From Ceratorhiza oryzae-sativae (Eukaryota > Basidiomycota > Agaricomycetes > Cantharellales > Ceratobasidiaceae): a stretch of DNA of 64,000 nucleotides. The stretch lies in NCBI GenBank assembly GCA_030998015.1, contig JARWMV010000246.1, positions 434,001 to 498,000 on the forward strand. The letters run 5' to 3'. Of the stretch, positions 11,875 to 22,864 are shown piece after piece. The translations under genes were made by a program, and so were the position numbers. A model generated the notes under the pieces. The model did not search any database, was not told the origin of the DNA, and saw nothing but the letters and a program-made list of their open reading frames with translations. Positions within the stretch are counted from its first letter, which is position 1. Each line of letters starts with the position of its first letter.

Positions 11875-14716
11875 ATGGCACAACCACGGCGCGACGTCGC
11901 TATCGACTTTGAGCTCTCCGACGACAGCTACGAGCACGTCGCCCACCCCCACGCACTCCCCCTCCACTCGATGGAACAAGACGCCCGACGGCGCCATCCG
12001 GCGTCTGACAAGCGCGACGACTGGGCCCCCCAGCACGACGACTACGACGACGAGGGCAAGGACGTCTACGGAAAAGCCAAGGCCGGGTTCCACACCGGAC
12101 GTCTTGCCCCCATTCGGCGCCAGCACCAACCGCCGCCGACGAATATAGTGAGTGCATATTGTCGAGCGCTGCGCATTGAGTTGACGTGCCCCAGACCGAA
12201 TTCATTCAACAAAACAGCGAGCTCCTGCCGCCTGTCGTCTACACTCTGCTCTCGTGCTGGACACGTTTCTACCAAATCGGCAAATCTGATATCGTCGTCT
12301 GGGACGAGGCTCACTTTGGAAAATTCGGCTCGCACTATCTCAAGCGCGAATTCTATTTCGATGTGCATCCACCACTAGGCAAGATGCTCGTCGGCCTCGC
12401 CGGGTTACTTTCCGGCTATAATGGTGGATTCGAGTTCAAGTCGGGCGAAAAGTATCCAGACACGGTACCGTATGTCACGATGCGTGTCATGCTTGCGCTC
12501 TTCGGCGTCGCCATGGTCCCTCTTGCCTGGTTCACGGCCAAGGAACTCAGGTTTACCAACCGCGCCTGCCACCTGGTCACCATCATGACTCTCTGCGGTG
12601 CGCCTCACCTCACTCGATCTAATTATTCCTGTGCTAAACTTGGACACGCGTAGATCTTGCATGGCTATGTATTAGCCGATTCATCCTCCTCGACTCGATG
12701 CTTCTCTTCTTCACGTTCACCACCGTATTCTGCCTCACTAAGTTTGTCAACCAGCAATACCAGTAAGCCCGTCATTCCAGCGCCTAAATATTCCCGTGTT
12801 TACTCCGCTGCGCAGGTCGTTCTCGTTCGATTGGTGGCTCTGGCTCGCGGCCACTGGCTGGTCCATTGGGTGCGTGTGTAGTGTCAAGTGGGTCGGATTC
12901 TTTGCTACCGCTCTTGTCGGTGCATATACCCTTGAAGATCTCTGGGACAAATTCGGGGATCTCAAGATGCCCGTTGTACGTCTCATCACGTTCATTAAGG
13001 CTACACATTCTTATTAGGGTCCCAGCGAACGTATATCAAACATTGGATCGCTCGCGGCCTATGTCTGATAGTCATCCCCATCTTGGTTTACATGGCGTCA
13101 TTTAAAATGCATTTCCTCATCCTCAATCACTCCGGCCCAGGCGACGCCCAAATGAGCTCACTCTTCCAGGCCAACCTCGTAGGAAACGACTTTGCCCAGA
13201 ACCCTCTCGGTGCGCTTGCAATGTTCTGCTCCTTCTACACGCGCTTGCTTATTCACCTTTACAGAAATCATGTTTGGTTCAAAAGTAACGCTAAAGAACG
13301 TCGGCTATGGAGGCGGTTTGCTCCACTCACACGTTCAAACGTACCCGGTGGGCTCCTCGCAACAGCAAGTTACTTGCTACCACTACAAAGACGACAATAA
13401 TCACTGGACAATCCTCCCGAAATGGGGCGCGCCCTCAATCGACCCCAACGCAGATACGTTGATTCCAATGGTTCATGGATCGGTAGTTCGGCTCCAGCAC
13501 ACACCTACCACCCGCAACTTGCATTCTCATACCGTCGTCGCGCCGGTCACCAAATCCAACTACGAAGTCAGCTGTTACGGTAACGCCACTGTTGGTGATC
13601 ATCACGACCACTGGGTTGTCGAAGTTGTTGATGATTTGCATCGCGGTCGACGTGAAAAAGTTGATCGAATCCATTCGTTGACAACACGATTGAGGTTTAA
13701 GCACGAGACTCTTGGGTGCTATTTGAGAGCCGCGAACGCAGTGTTGCCTCAGTGGGGGTTCAAGCAGATTGAAGTCTCGTGCGACAAGGAGAATAACCCG
13801 AGCGATACACATACATACTGGAATATCGAAAGTCACTGGAATCATAGGCGTACGTCTTTGGCCCAACTTCAAAGATCTGACTACTGACAAGGTGCTCGCT
13901 TTTAGTTCCCTCTGGAAATGCTAAACTCTACTCCTCTCCGTTCCTCCGCGACTTTTGGCACCTGAACGTAGCCATGATGACATCCAACAACGCTTTGATC
14001 CCAGACCCAGATAAAGAGGATATTCTTGCATCTAAACCATCAGAATGGCCATTCCTGCATGTCGGTCTGAGGATGTGTGGATGGGGAGACGAGCAAGTCA
14101 AGTATTACCTCCTCGGGCACCCGCTGGTTTGGATGGGGAGCAGTGCGGCGCTTATGCTTTCGATACTTGCGACAGGCGTATACATCCTACGTGCTCAGAG
14201 GAAGTACCAGGACTTTGGGCCCGGCGAGTGGGATCAGTTTTCGTATGTTACCAAATTGGCATTCTTTGGTTGGGTTTTCCATTTCGGTTGGTCTTTCTTC
14301 TCATTTCCTAACTGGGTGACACTGACATGTAGGGGGGTAGCTCCATTCTTGATCATGGGACGGGTTACATATATTCATCACTATGTGAGTCTGCTTGCTT
14401 CTCCATGCGCTCCCGTTACTGATGCCAGCTCGTGTCTAGCTTCCTGCACTCTGGTTCGCGGTCCTCATGGTCGGCCATCTCTTCAACCATTTTGTGTTCG
14501 CCGCCCGAATTTCAGAAAGGACAAAATGGATCGTTTTTGGCACTACCGTTGGATCCATCGTCGGCGTCTTTTGGTGGTTCCGAGGCATCGCATTCGGCAT
14601 CACTGGGCCGATTGGGGATTACTGGGGACTGGGTTGGAGAAAGGTTTGTCTGTCTTTGCTTTCGCGATCTCAACGGAGACTGATTGATGATGGGGTAGAC
14701 GTGGAACATTTATTAG
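11875..14716 (+). CDS. PMT2: Dolichyl-phosphate-mannose protein mannosyltransferase, PMT2 subfamily
   Basis: ER membrane enzyme that transfers mannose from dolichyl-phosphate mannose to Ser/Thr of secretory proteins; PMT2 members usually pair with PMT1-type partners. The N-terminal cytosolic stretch is acidic and His/Asp-rich. The first lumenal loop has VVWDEAHFGKFGSHYL and DVHPPLGKM, the catalytic Asp-Glu pair and the PMT2-type wording (Asp-Glu-Ala-His). Several membrane spans follow, then three MIR repeats (GLLHSHVQTYP, then LHSHTVVAP, then LGCYLRA) between about 13.30 and 13.85 kb, and the C-terminal multi-span PMT_4TMC region ending WRKTWNIY at TAG 14714-14716. About eight short introns join in frame, and I see no frame break. 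Length (about 760 residues) fits the family. Confidence 0.92.
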
Positions 14717-14901
14717 ATGGTCTCAGACTGGTAGATGTATGGGTATACAAAAAAATGCTTGTTTGTTGTACGCTTGTGTGCTTTCACCCAATTCAAAACA
14801 TTATTTCGTTCGTGCAAGTTGTGGGATTGCTGGATCCCAAGGACCTCGAATTCGGCTGTGGGAGAGTTAGCTACGGGGCAGTGCGAACGCGATACCCTGG
14901 C

Positions 14902-15874
14902 TTACTTTTTATATCGTTGGCTCCAGACAAGCACGGCTGGCGAGACAAACGTGACGAGCCCGAGAAAGGTAGCAAGCGCGAACATAGGGAACGAGATCAG
15001 GGAGGAGAGCGCCAAAAATGACGTTAGGAGTGTTAGAACAAGCGAGGATATCCTGCGTCGCTATAAAAGCGTATACGTGAGTAAAATATGTAAACAATAT
15101 TGCGCACTTACCTGGATGCGCCTGCGTAGAATTGGGAGAAGGGCAAATGACTGAATCGCATAAAGCATGAGTGAAAATACCGCGATATCAGTTTGTAGAC
15201 GAGACGCAAGCACGACGCTCGCTGAAACCGCAGCGTTCATCGACAACACTGATGTCAGCCTATGGGAGCGACTGTTCGATAAGTGCCTCCTGACGTGGCT
15301 TTCGAAAATGCGCACCCTCCCTGTGCCTGTCCACCCAGAGGCTCGGGTTTAAAATCTGCCAGCAGCGCATGCAAAATGAACAAGATTGCAGCAAGAGCCC
15401 AGATCGAATCATCCGACGTGGCGGCGGTCAAAGTCCTTAATACCGGCGCGAGTGATGCTAACGCCAGAAAGACAAGGATAGACGATTTGATGGCTTGAGC
15501 TATGACTTTGGGTTGAGGGGAGTAGATCGTGAACCCGACGAGAGAGAGAGCTGACCCAGCGTAGACGAGTACACGTGGATCGAGCAAACCTTCACGAAGA
15601 CGAGAAAAGACAGAGAGAAAGAGCGAAGTCGTCGCGAGGTGCTGTGTGACTGGAAGAATCGTCCATAACAGAGACTGGTAAGTGTATTGTCTAAGGTCGG
15701 CTTGGAGATTTGTTTTAGAATGTCCGGCAAGAAACTAAGAGATCACTCACTGTTTCGTCGTAGAGAGCTTAAGAAACTTAGCGGGATGTAGTTGTCGTCG
15801 AAGTCTTGCTTTTTCCATAAGGCTTTTTGCCATGATTCAGGTTCTCCGCGAGAACTACACGGTTCATGGTGCAT
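14902..15874 (-). CDS. GPI2: GPI-GlcNAc transferase subunit GPI2 / PIG-C
   Basis: Multi-pass ER membrane subunit of the complex that adds GlcNAc to phosphatidylinositol, the first step of GPI-anchor synthesis. The start at 15874 gives MHHEPCSSRGEP, then WQKALWKKQDFDDNYIPLSF, the conserved PIG-C N-terminal motif. An intron with acceptor before CCGACC leads into LRQYTYQSLLWTILPVTQHL. Further along are TLTAATSDDSIWALAAILF and LSMNAAVSASVVLASRLQ, both typical for the family. The protein ends VLVWSQRYKK at TAA 14902-14904. An intron beginning GTGCGC removes the apparent stop after SKATSGGTYR. The frame is intact, with six to eight hydrophobic segments. It links functionally to the GPI-anchored amylase later in the window only in a general sense. 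Confidence 0.87.
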
Positions 15875-15972
15875 GTGGTGAAGTAGTGAGAGACACAGAA
15901 AAGAGATATTTAGGGAGCGTTAACCAATGTGAGTGAGAGTGTATATAACCGTGTTGAGGATTATCGAGTGAG

Positions 15973-16077
15973 TCTCCTATGGCGCAATCGGTGGCGCGTC
16001 TGACTGTTAGGCACACTTTGTTGTGCACACACAAACTTGCAATCAGAAGGTTGTTAGTTCGATCCTAACTGGGAGAG
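15973..16077 (+). tRNA. tRNA-Asn(GTT) with a 32-nt intron
   Basis: The acceptor stem TCTCCTA pairs with TGGGAGA (one G-U pair) and G is the discriminator. The D arm GCGC...GCGC, anticodon stem TCTGA/TCAGA, loop C-T-G-T-T-A-A with anticodon GTT, and T arm GTTAG-TTCGATC-CTAAC all fold. The intron 16010-16041 sits at the canonical position, one base 3' of the anticodon, and contains its own small hairpin (GTGCACAC region). A T-rich run downstream (16077 onward) is a plausible RNA polymerase III stop. Confidence 0.93.
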
Positions 16078-17211
16078 CTTTTTATACGCGCCTATTTGTG
16101 GACAACGTCTAATTTTTGTCCGTTGGTCATACGGGCGACTTGTTCGCCCTAGTTGTCCTCACAACGATATTGTTTAGTCTCTGCGCTTGTCCATAATGCT
16201 GTGACTAGCCACACACCGCTATATGCCAGCCAGTGTATAACTCATAAAGCTACACCACATCCCCTGTCTGTAAACCATAGGAAATATTACAAAACATATG
16301 CCCCCTGTTGATGAGTCGCAATTGTGTCGATTTCAGGGCGACATTGACTTGCCAGAGAGTCAAACATCAAGAATGAGCCAGGGCTCGTGTACCAAGCGCT
16401 ATCCAAATTTCTAACCAAATTCCTAGTTTTTGGTCTACCTGTGAGATCAAAATACCGACTAGTATAAGGACGTCAGGTTAATGCTGGAGATCCCTCGGTC
16501 GCCGCTGAGCTTTTATACCATCTTTCTCCGTTTAATCCCAACTTGGAGGATAGGTATTTCTTGGTGGATGTGCATGGAAGGCAGAAAGTCCATGCCGATC
16601 GAAATATAACCGCCAAAACATCGAAAACTATGTTTCGATCAGCGCGAACTTTTGACGCCACAATAAGTGATATTCACTGTGCTTGCGCCTCCAATTAACT
16701 TCAAGAGATGTATCCAAAAGGTCAAGTTGGCACAAAAGCAAACCTTGTACTAATAAGATGAGGCCTCGCTTTGACACACGGCCCATCGAAAAATACCTTC
16801 CTGATTCAAGTCCAAAGATATTCAAGTTGCTGGGCATTCTGATCGGGGTCGCATTTTTCTCCGCCACATAAAAAGCGTAAACCCCTGCTTAGATGTTATA
16901 TGGAATATGCTGCACTCACCTGACTCCTACATCGCTACGAGCATCCTCCTCACTTGCCTAGTGAAACAATTTGGAAGAGATGATCCGCGTGTATATCTCC
17001 TCCCCGACCGGTACTCCAAAGGGACACTGCATCTGGTATAATACTACCCTGCTTAGTTGAGGCAAACTATAGCGCAATATCACGAGGCTTGGGATGTGAG
17101 GGGTACACCTTTACAATTATATTACTTCGGAAAAGGACAAAAATAACTAAAATACAACATCTTCCTCTGCGGGCAGAAAACAAAGGTCGACCAAGCCTAC
17201 GAAAACCACAT
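16078..17211. other. Intergenic, no gene recognised
   Basis: About 1.1 kb between the tRNA and the permease stop codon. Open frames around 16470-16870 overlap on both strands and have no family signature. Confidence 0.5.
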
Positions 17212-19206
17212 CTAGAACATCCAATCCCACAAACGCTGTAAAAATCCCTTTGGTGCTTGGTACTTAGCGTCCTCTTGCTCTTGCATTTCGTCCAGCTCAC
17301 GCCGCCCAGTAACGAAGTCCATCTCCTCCAAGCGAACCCACTTGGTCTTCTTGACGATCTTCCAGTAGAGATAGAAAGCGCCAAAAATGGGCAAGCAAAT
17401 ATATGCGGCGATGAACGTTGACACATCCCAGTTTCCACGAAGGAACACTGTGAAGCCATTGAAGAATAGAACAAGGCCGACAAAGATCGCGCCAAGCCAG
17501 GACGCATAGGGTTGGAAGGGAGCTTTGTAAGGAAGTCGTCCCGTGAAAGGCCTTGTTTCTTGAGTCCGTAATACATACGGAGGTACGAACATAGGATTAC
17601 CTCCCACGTAATCAGCCCGGTAATCGAAGAAATGTTGTACAGCCAGTTGAAGACCGTGACCGCGGTTTGAGAACCAGCATTGAGATACTAAGCGGCGATG
17701 ATATGATAAGCTCCCGGAGACACCTCATCGCATGTGTTAGTTTCACTCACCGCAAGGAACCCGAATAGACCTGTAATGAACACGCACCACACTGGGAGAC
17801 CGCCTTTGGTACACTTTCGCAAGAATGCGGGAGCCTTGTGTTCCAGGGCTAGCGCATACAGCGTGCGAGAGCTTGCGTAAAGATCCGAGTTGCCCGCGCT
17901 CCATGCGGAAACCAGGATGACTGCATTGATTACACTCGGAAGCCCTTTGATACCGGCAGTATGGATAGCGATGACGAATGGACTCGCACTTGCATCGGAA
18001 CCCGAGTTATCGAGGAGCTGCTTGGAGTTGTAGGGTACGAGAAGGCCGATGACAAAAATGCCGAGCACATAGAATAGCAGAATACGCCAGAATACGCGAC
18101 GAATGGCCTTTGGACATTGCGGCGCGGGTTTTCGGCTTCACCAACGGTCACTGCAACGATTTCCGTGCCGAGGTAGGAGAACGCTGCTTGCACAAACACA
18201 TTCCAAAACGCCAAGAATCCTGTTACAAAGATAGATCAGCGCCATGTGCAGATGCCGAGCGAAGCCTCACGACTCACGTCCCCACGATCCGGGCACGAAA
18301 TTGCCAGCATCCGGGTTGGTTACGGTGTCAAGAGCGACCTGGTTGAATGGACCTGGGTTTTTCCAATACCTGAACCCGATGTAGCCCGTGCTCGCAGGGC
18401 CGGCACCGCAGTCGAGGCAGATACCAAGAATGATCAGGCCAACGATAGCCGTGATTTTAATGGCGGAGAACCAGAATTCGAATTCTCCATACCAGCGAAC
18501 CCCCATAAAGTTGATGAATACGATGGCCACGAAAAGGATCGTGATCCATACGGCCACGTTGACGTTGTTGGGCCAGTAGGCGATAACAATAGCCGCCGCT
18601 GTGAGCTCGGTGGGAAGGGTAATCGCATAGGAGTACCAATAGTTGTAACCAAGAGCAAATCCTATGGCCGGATCTATGACTAAGAAGGATGTGTCGGTAC
18701 ACGCGAGAAAGCTGAAGACAAACAAACATACATCGGGTCGCATAATGCGTAAAACCACCTGCGACAGGAAAGAGTGTCGCCATCTCGCCGAGGCTAATCA
18801 TCACAGCATATACGACGAGTCCCATAATGAACTTTGAGAGATCAGCAAAGGGGTGGCGCATATAGTCGAAGCACTCACGTAGCCAAGCAGAGTACCAACT
18901 GGGCCACCTTTTGCGAGAGCCGCTCCAGAACCAACGAACAGACCCGTTCCAATCGTCCCACCTAGAGCGATCATAGCCAGGTGCCTCGACTTCAAACGGC
19001 GATGGACGGCGCCCTCGGGTGCGCTGGTGTCTACGACGAGTCAGCACCTCCAATACATGTCAGCTAAGAAACACACCTAGTCCACCGACAACAACGGTTG
19101 TGGTCTGCACACCATCATGATGCTTCTCAATATCGCGCGAGTTTGTCTTTTCGGGGGTGTACGCCGGCGGGGCCTTTTCGTGAGGGGAGGAATCACGGTC
19201 GCTCAT
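17212..19206 (-). CDS. Amino-acid permease (APC/YAT family)
   Basis: Plasma-membrane proton/amino-acid symporter with about 12 membrane spans, probable general or broad-range uptake. The N-terminal cytosolic tail ([11 protein letters not shown], Tyr/Lys-rich) precedes [19 protein letters not shown], the diagnostic first-helix motif of fungal permeases. [44 protein letters not shown] and [18 protein letters not shown] follow in the family order. The C-terminus carries the last two spans and an acidic tail ending LWDWMF at 17212. At least six short introns fit. A single-base frame break lies near 17535, between KKQGLSRDD and [10 protein letters not shown], which are contiguous in relatives; probably an assembly indel. 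A leading intron interrupts the codons after VVVGG. Confidence 0.9.
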
Positions 19207-20631
19207 GGTCAGCAGTGGACGAGAGGTACGCGCCAAGGGGGATAGCAAGAATAGCTCAGAGCCATGAGCTCATAAGTACCGATGGCCAATTTGAAAGTCG
19301 CGTGACATCGATAATTTTGCTATCGGGAGTGTTCGTGGATGGGCTGTGGTGCGGCCGACGATGGAAGTCCCGCTCGGCAAGACTACCCCAGCGGATCATT
19401 GGATCCTTAAGCAACATCGGCGTTTCGCCCGCTGCCTCAAAAAATAAATAAAGAAGAGCCTATGAAGTTGGCGAATGGGCATATCTCGCATGGAGTTTGC
19501 CGAACTCTCGCCACCAATAAATTGTTGACCATTGTCGACCACGAGGGTTGGCCAGGTACACCTAGCCAAAGTAAGAGCCCCACAATGTCCCAACCCGGTA
19601 GGCTGAAAGTATAAGCAAGGCCGTCCTATACTGGTTGGGACCGTGAAATTTTGTTTATTGGCTTGATTTCAAACCTTCAGATTCAACCCCGCTACGCGAT
19701 CGGCCGTGCCGCTAGTGTTCAGCCGCGCCGAGCAACCCGAAATTTGGTCTTCGATAAGGTCGAGCTGAGTACCGGATCCAAGTGCCTCTGGCCCACTTGA
19801 CATCATTCGCCTTCATGCTCCAAAGGACTCCGCATGCATTGTTTGACCTTGTGTTGATAGCCACTGCTTCCACTGGTGTAAATAAATCGTGTGGGTTCCT
19901 ACCACGTGACATCTAGCTCAAGATCTCCAATACCGCACTCTGATTTATATTTGCATTGCTGTAAAAAGGTGGTGTGGTTCAATCACACGATATGCTGCGA
20001 ATATCAAATGAAACCTGAAGATCATCTGCTACATCATCACTGGAAAAATGGTGATGTGAAGCTTTGTGAGCTATGCATACACCCAAAAGTTGTACCGTAC
20101 TGTACCTAATATCGCTTATGGATAGTTTCGGGTGTACATACTGACAAACAAATCGCCCCACAGATTGAGAAAACTAATTGAAGGGTTTTCGCTTGCCTTA
20201 ATGATTGATACATATTTGAGGATTGAATTTACGGCAAAGCGCCTCCAGAATCACATATATGGTTCAACTGAATTCGATCCCTAAACATCCTCCCAGGCCT
20301 TTATGCAAAGTAATGAGTGGGAGGAAGAAACTATCTAAAAGCAAAAAAATGTTACGAACAAGAAGTAGTACTCAGTCAATGTATGAGTATTAGACTCATT
20401 ACCACACACTCATGCCTATACGGCTAATTGCATTGTTATTTGAAAATCGCATCAATCCAATTGTGCATAATCAGAGGGTACATATTACACCGGCTCGCTG
20501 CGCCACAGTAGTTTTGTGCTAGCCGGTTTCTTATCCGCCAAGCTGGTTCAGGATATGTCAAACGAATTAGGGCAACAAAGAGAAGACACTAATCCCAGGT
20601 AGTCGTTTGATGCTGGAGCAGCTCATTCCAT
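19207..20631. other. Intergenic, no gene recognised
   Basis: About 1.4 kb. The first 200 bp are the permease promoter side. The open frames are short and unconvincing, and no repeat or RNA gene is seen. Confidence 0.5.
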
Positions 20632-22481
20632 TCAATATCTAGAGGATCGTCGCTTGAACTTGAGGAAACCACGAGCGCCGAGTTTGGAGCAAATGCACGT
20701 GTGGCAAACTAGTATCACGCTGATGTTCAGCGGAACAAGCGTGTTACAAAAAAGACTACGCACTGTTTTTATTTGGTCGTTCGAAGTAGAAGTAGCTATT
20801 ATTATTTGCCTAGATATTAATTGTGTAATCAAATCGTGCAGGAGAAATTCATCGTATGTACCTCGGCGATTTAGCCCTAGTTTGCAAACGCTTCTTGAGC
20901 ATATTGAATTGGAAGTTTAGGAACTCGTCCTTTTTTGTGAGCTCGTGAGCTTCCGGGAATATGATGAAACGTAAGCGAGCTAGGTGTGTCCTTAGAGCAG
21001 GATTGTTGTTCACATGATTGATGAATACTCGTGGCGACTCGAAGTCGTAGATATCAGGGTTGGCAACGCTTGGTATCGGACAATACGTACACTGATGAGT
21101 ATATCAATTCGCTCAGATGCCATTCGTTCGGATTCTGTGATGAGGTCGCTATTACCCCCAGGAAGAACTACAGAAACGTGTATTAGTGAACGAACTGTTT
21201 AAACCAAAACACGAAACCATACGCATCGCTTTATGCGGCATGCCGAAATCTGGGAACAGCTCGTTGGCCAAGTTAAGCCAGAGTCGCCCAGTGGTTTGTT
21301 GGGGCACAATAATAAGGGCTGAAATAACCCCTTCTGGTGGAAAGGCTTCTGGTAGAGCCGCCAGGGTCTCCATACAATGAACTAGGATGGCATGGGTGGA
21401 CGACTTCATGCGGCCATAGCATACAAGCCTATTCATCAGGTGGATTAGACCAAATTGTCTTAGCACTAGTGCCACACGTACGTATCTTGATCTGTACGAA
21501 TTGATTCAAGGATCTCCTTCTGAAGGTTTGTCGGTTGGGGCCATCGTTTGATGAGATTTTGGAAAGGTGCTCGCGCAATTGGATTTTCTACTCCCATGCT
21601 GCTTGCATCCCAGTCGTCGATGCTGCCATTAAGTGGCGCACTGCATTATTTATCAAGTCGAAGACATCCTCGCAGGTAGATTAGGTCCGTGTCGAGTACT
21701 TACGGTGACACAAAATTGCCAAAGTGAACGGGTGCAGTTGCCCATACGTTCGCGAGGTTAGTGGCACCTGCCCATGTCCGTACGGGAGAGGTAAACGCTG
21801 CTCGCCCTAAGCCCCTTACTGGAGGCGCACTGTGTCAAGGTCGATTTTAGTTGTATATATGTTTGATTTACAGTATAAACACGCTCACGCAGTCACATGC
21901 CGTTGAGACGATGAAGCTGCCGTGGTGCCTTCCGTGTAGGAAGGGTTCGAGCCTTCAGGGGTCAGTGACTCCCCATTTGGATTAGTCATATTAGACGACG
22001 CAATGGTATTGGTATGTGTAGCTGCAGTTTTATCCTCAGTTTGTAGTTGAGGGGTAGGCGGCGTAGATGAAAATCCGTGGTGGCGAACTACACGAGTTGG
22101 GCCACCTATTGAATCCAAATCTACTACATCGACTTGAGTTCAGTCGCATTGTTCAGTCGCATTGTAAGATCGTAAATATCCCACACCTGGATCGTGCTTC
22201 CAGTTCCATGAAGCAGCTTCTACGCGGACCTGTTCGCGCGCCTTTTCCATGTATTCGTCGTCGCTGTCTTCGTAATTGATGACCGACGATCCACCTGGTG
22301 GCACGATGTTGGATTTGTGGCCATTGGATGCAGTACCGTTGTCTCCCGAAGGTTCTTCATCATCCTCATAGAGGATATTAAGTGCTTCAGCAGCAGCGGC
22401 AAGCGATTTAGCCGCAGCCGCCAATGCCTTGGCGGCGTCCTGAATAGCCTTATTTCTCGACTTGTCGCGTGCACTTGCCAT
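20632..22481 (-). CDS. Degenerate DEAD-box helicase N-terminal domain protein
   Basis: The multi-exon gene starts at 22481 (MASARDKSRNKA) with an Ala-rich helix (KALAAAAKSLAAAAEALN) and an acidic Ser/Thr-rich linker. After spliced introns (for example 22133-22186) comes a region laid out like helicase domain 1 of Mss116-type DEAD-box proteins: RWPQPTNLQKEIL (Q-motif position), DTLVCYGRMKSSTHAILVHC (motif I position), ALIIVPQQTTGRLWLNLA (motif Ia), ILISSPRVFINHV (Ib), FIIFPEAHELTK (motif II) and RQIIIATSTSNDQIKTV (motif III). All three nucleotide-binding or catalytic signatures are altered: no GKT, PEAH instead of DEAD, ATST instead of SAT. It ends at 20632 with no helicase C domain. Either a pseudo-helicase or a decaying gene; the intact frame over about six introns favours a maintained protein. 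Confidence 0.6.
22140..22165. repeat. 13-bp tandem duplication inside an intron
   Basis: Two perfect adjacent copies of tcagtcgcattgt lie within the 54-nt intron of the helicase-like gene. Each copy contains a CTGAAC-like branch-point sequence on the coding strand, so the duplication doubles the candidate branch site. Confidence 0.8.
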
Positions 22482-22864
22482 GGCGAACCCAGGCGAGAAG
22501 CAACCGTGTCAATCCAAAATTCAAATATAATATATTCGGGCTGTAGATGCAGGCGAAGCAGGATGTAAGATTCAAGAAAGCGTTTGCTAGACGGGAGAGC
22601 TCGAGTGGCAACTGTTAGACGCTTGGGACAATGAGCCACGTGATATTGGATATGATTATGTCATGCCTTCTTTTGTCTGAATCGGTCACAAACAAACTAA
22701 ATTAGACAACGAACATCCTTTGTAGACTCCGCTATTGTCGGCATGTCCTCTGGTATAAATCTTTCGGCCTTCAAAGGCCTGCATGTTACGCCTCTTCGAC
22801 TGGTACGAAGCTTAGTTATTATAATTTTTAAGGATTTTGTATATTTGGCCTTCTTTTTGCTACG
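22482..22864. promoter_or_regulatory. Divergent intergenic region, helicase-like gene / AA14 gene
   Basis: About 380 bp between two divergent start codons, so it should hold both promoters. I see no clear TATA box at the usual distance and no repeat. Confidence 0.4.

Noticed and set aside
22130..22190. In-frame stop in the helicase-like gene
   Set aside because: A 54-nt intron (22133-22186) excludes it and joins HDP to VDVVDLDSIGG.
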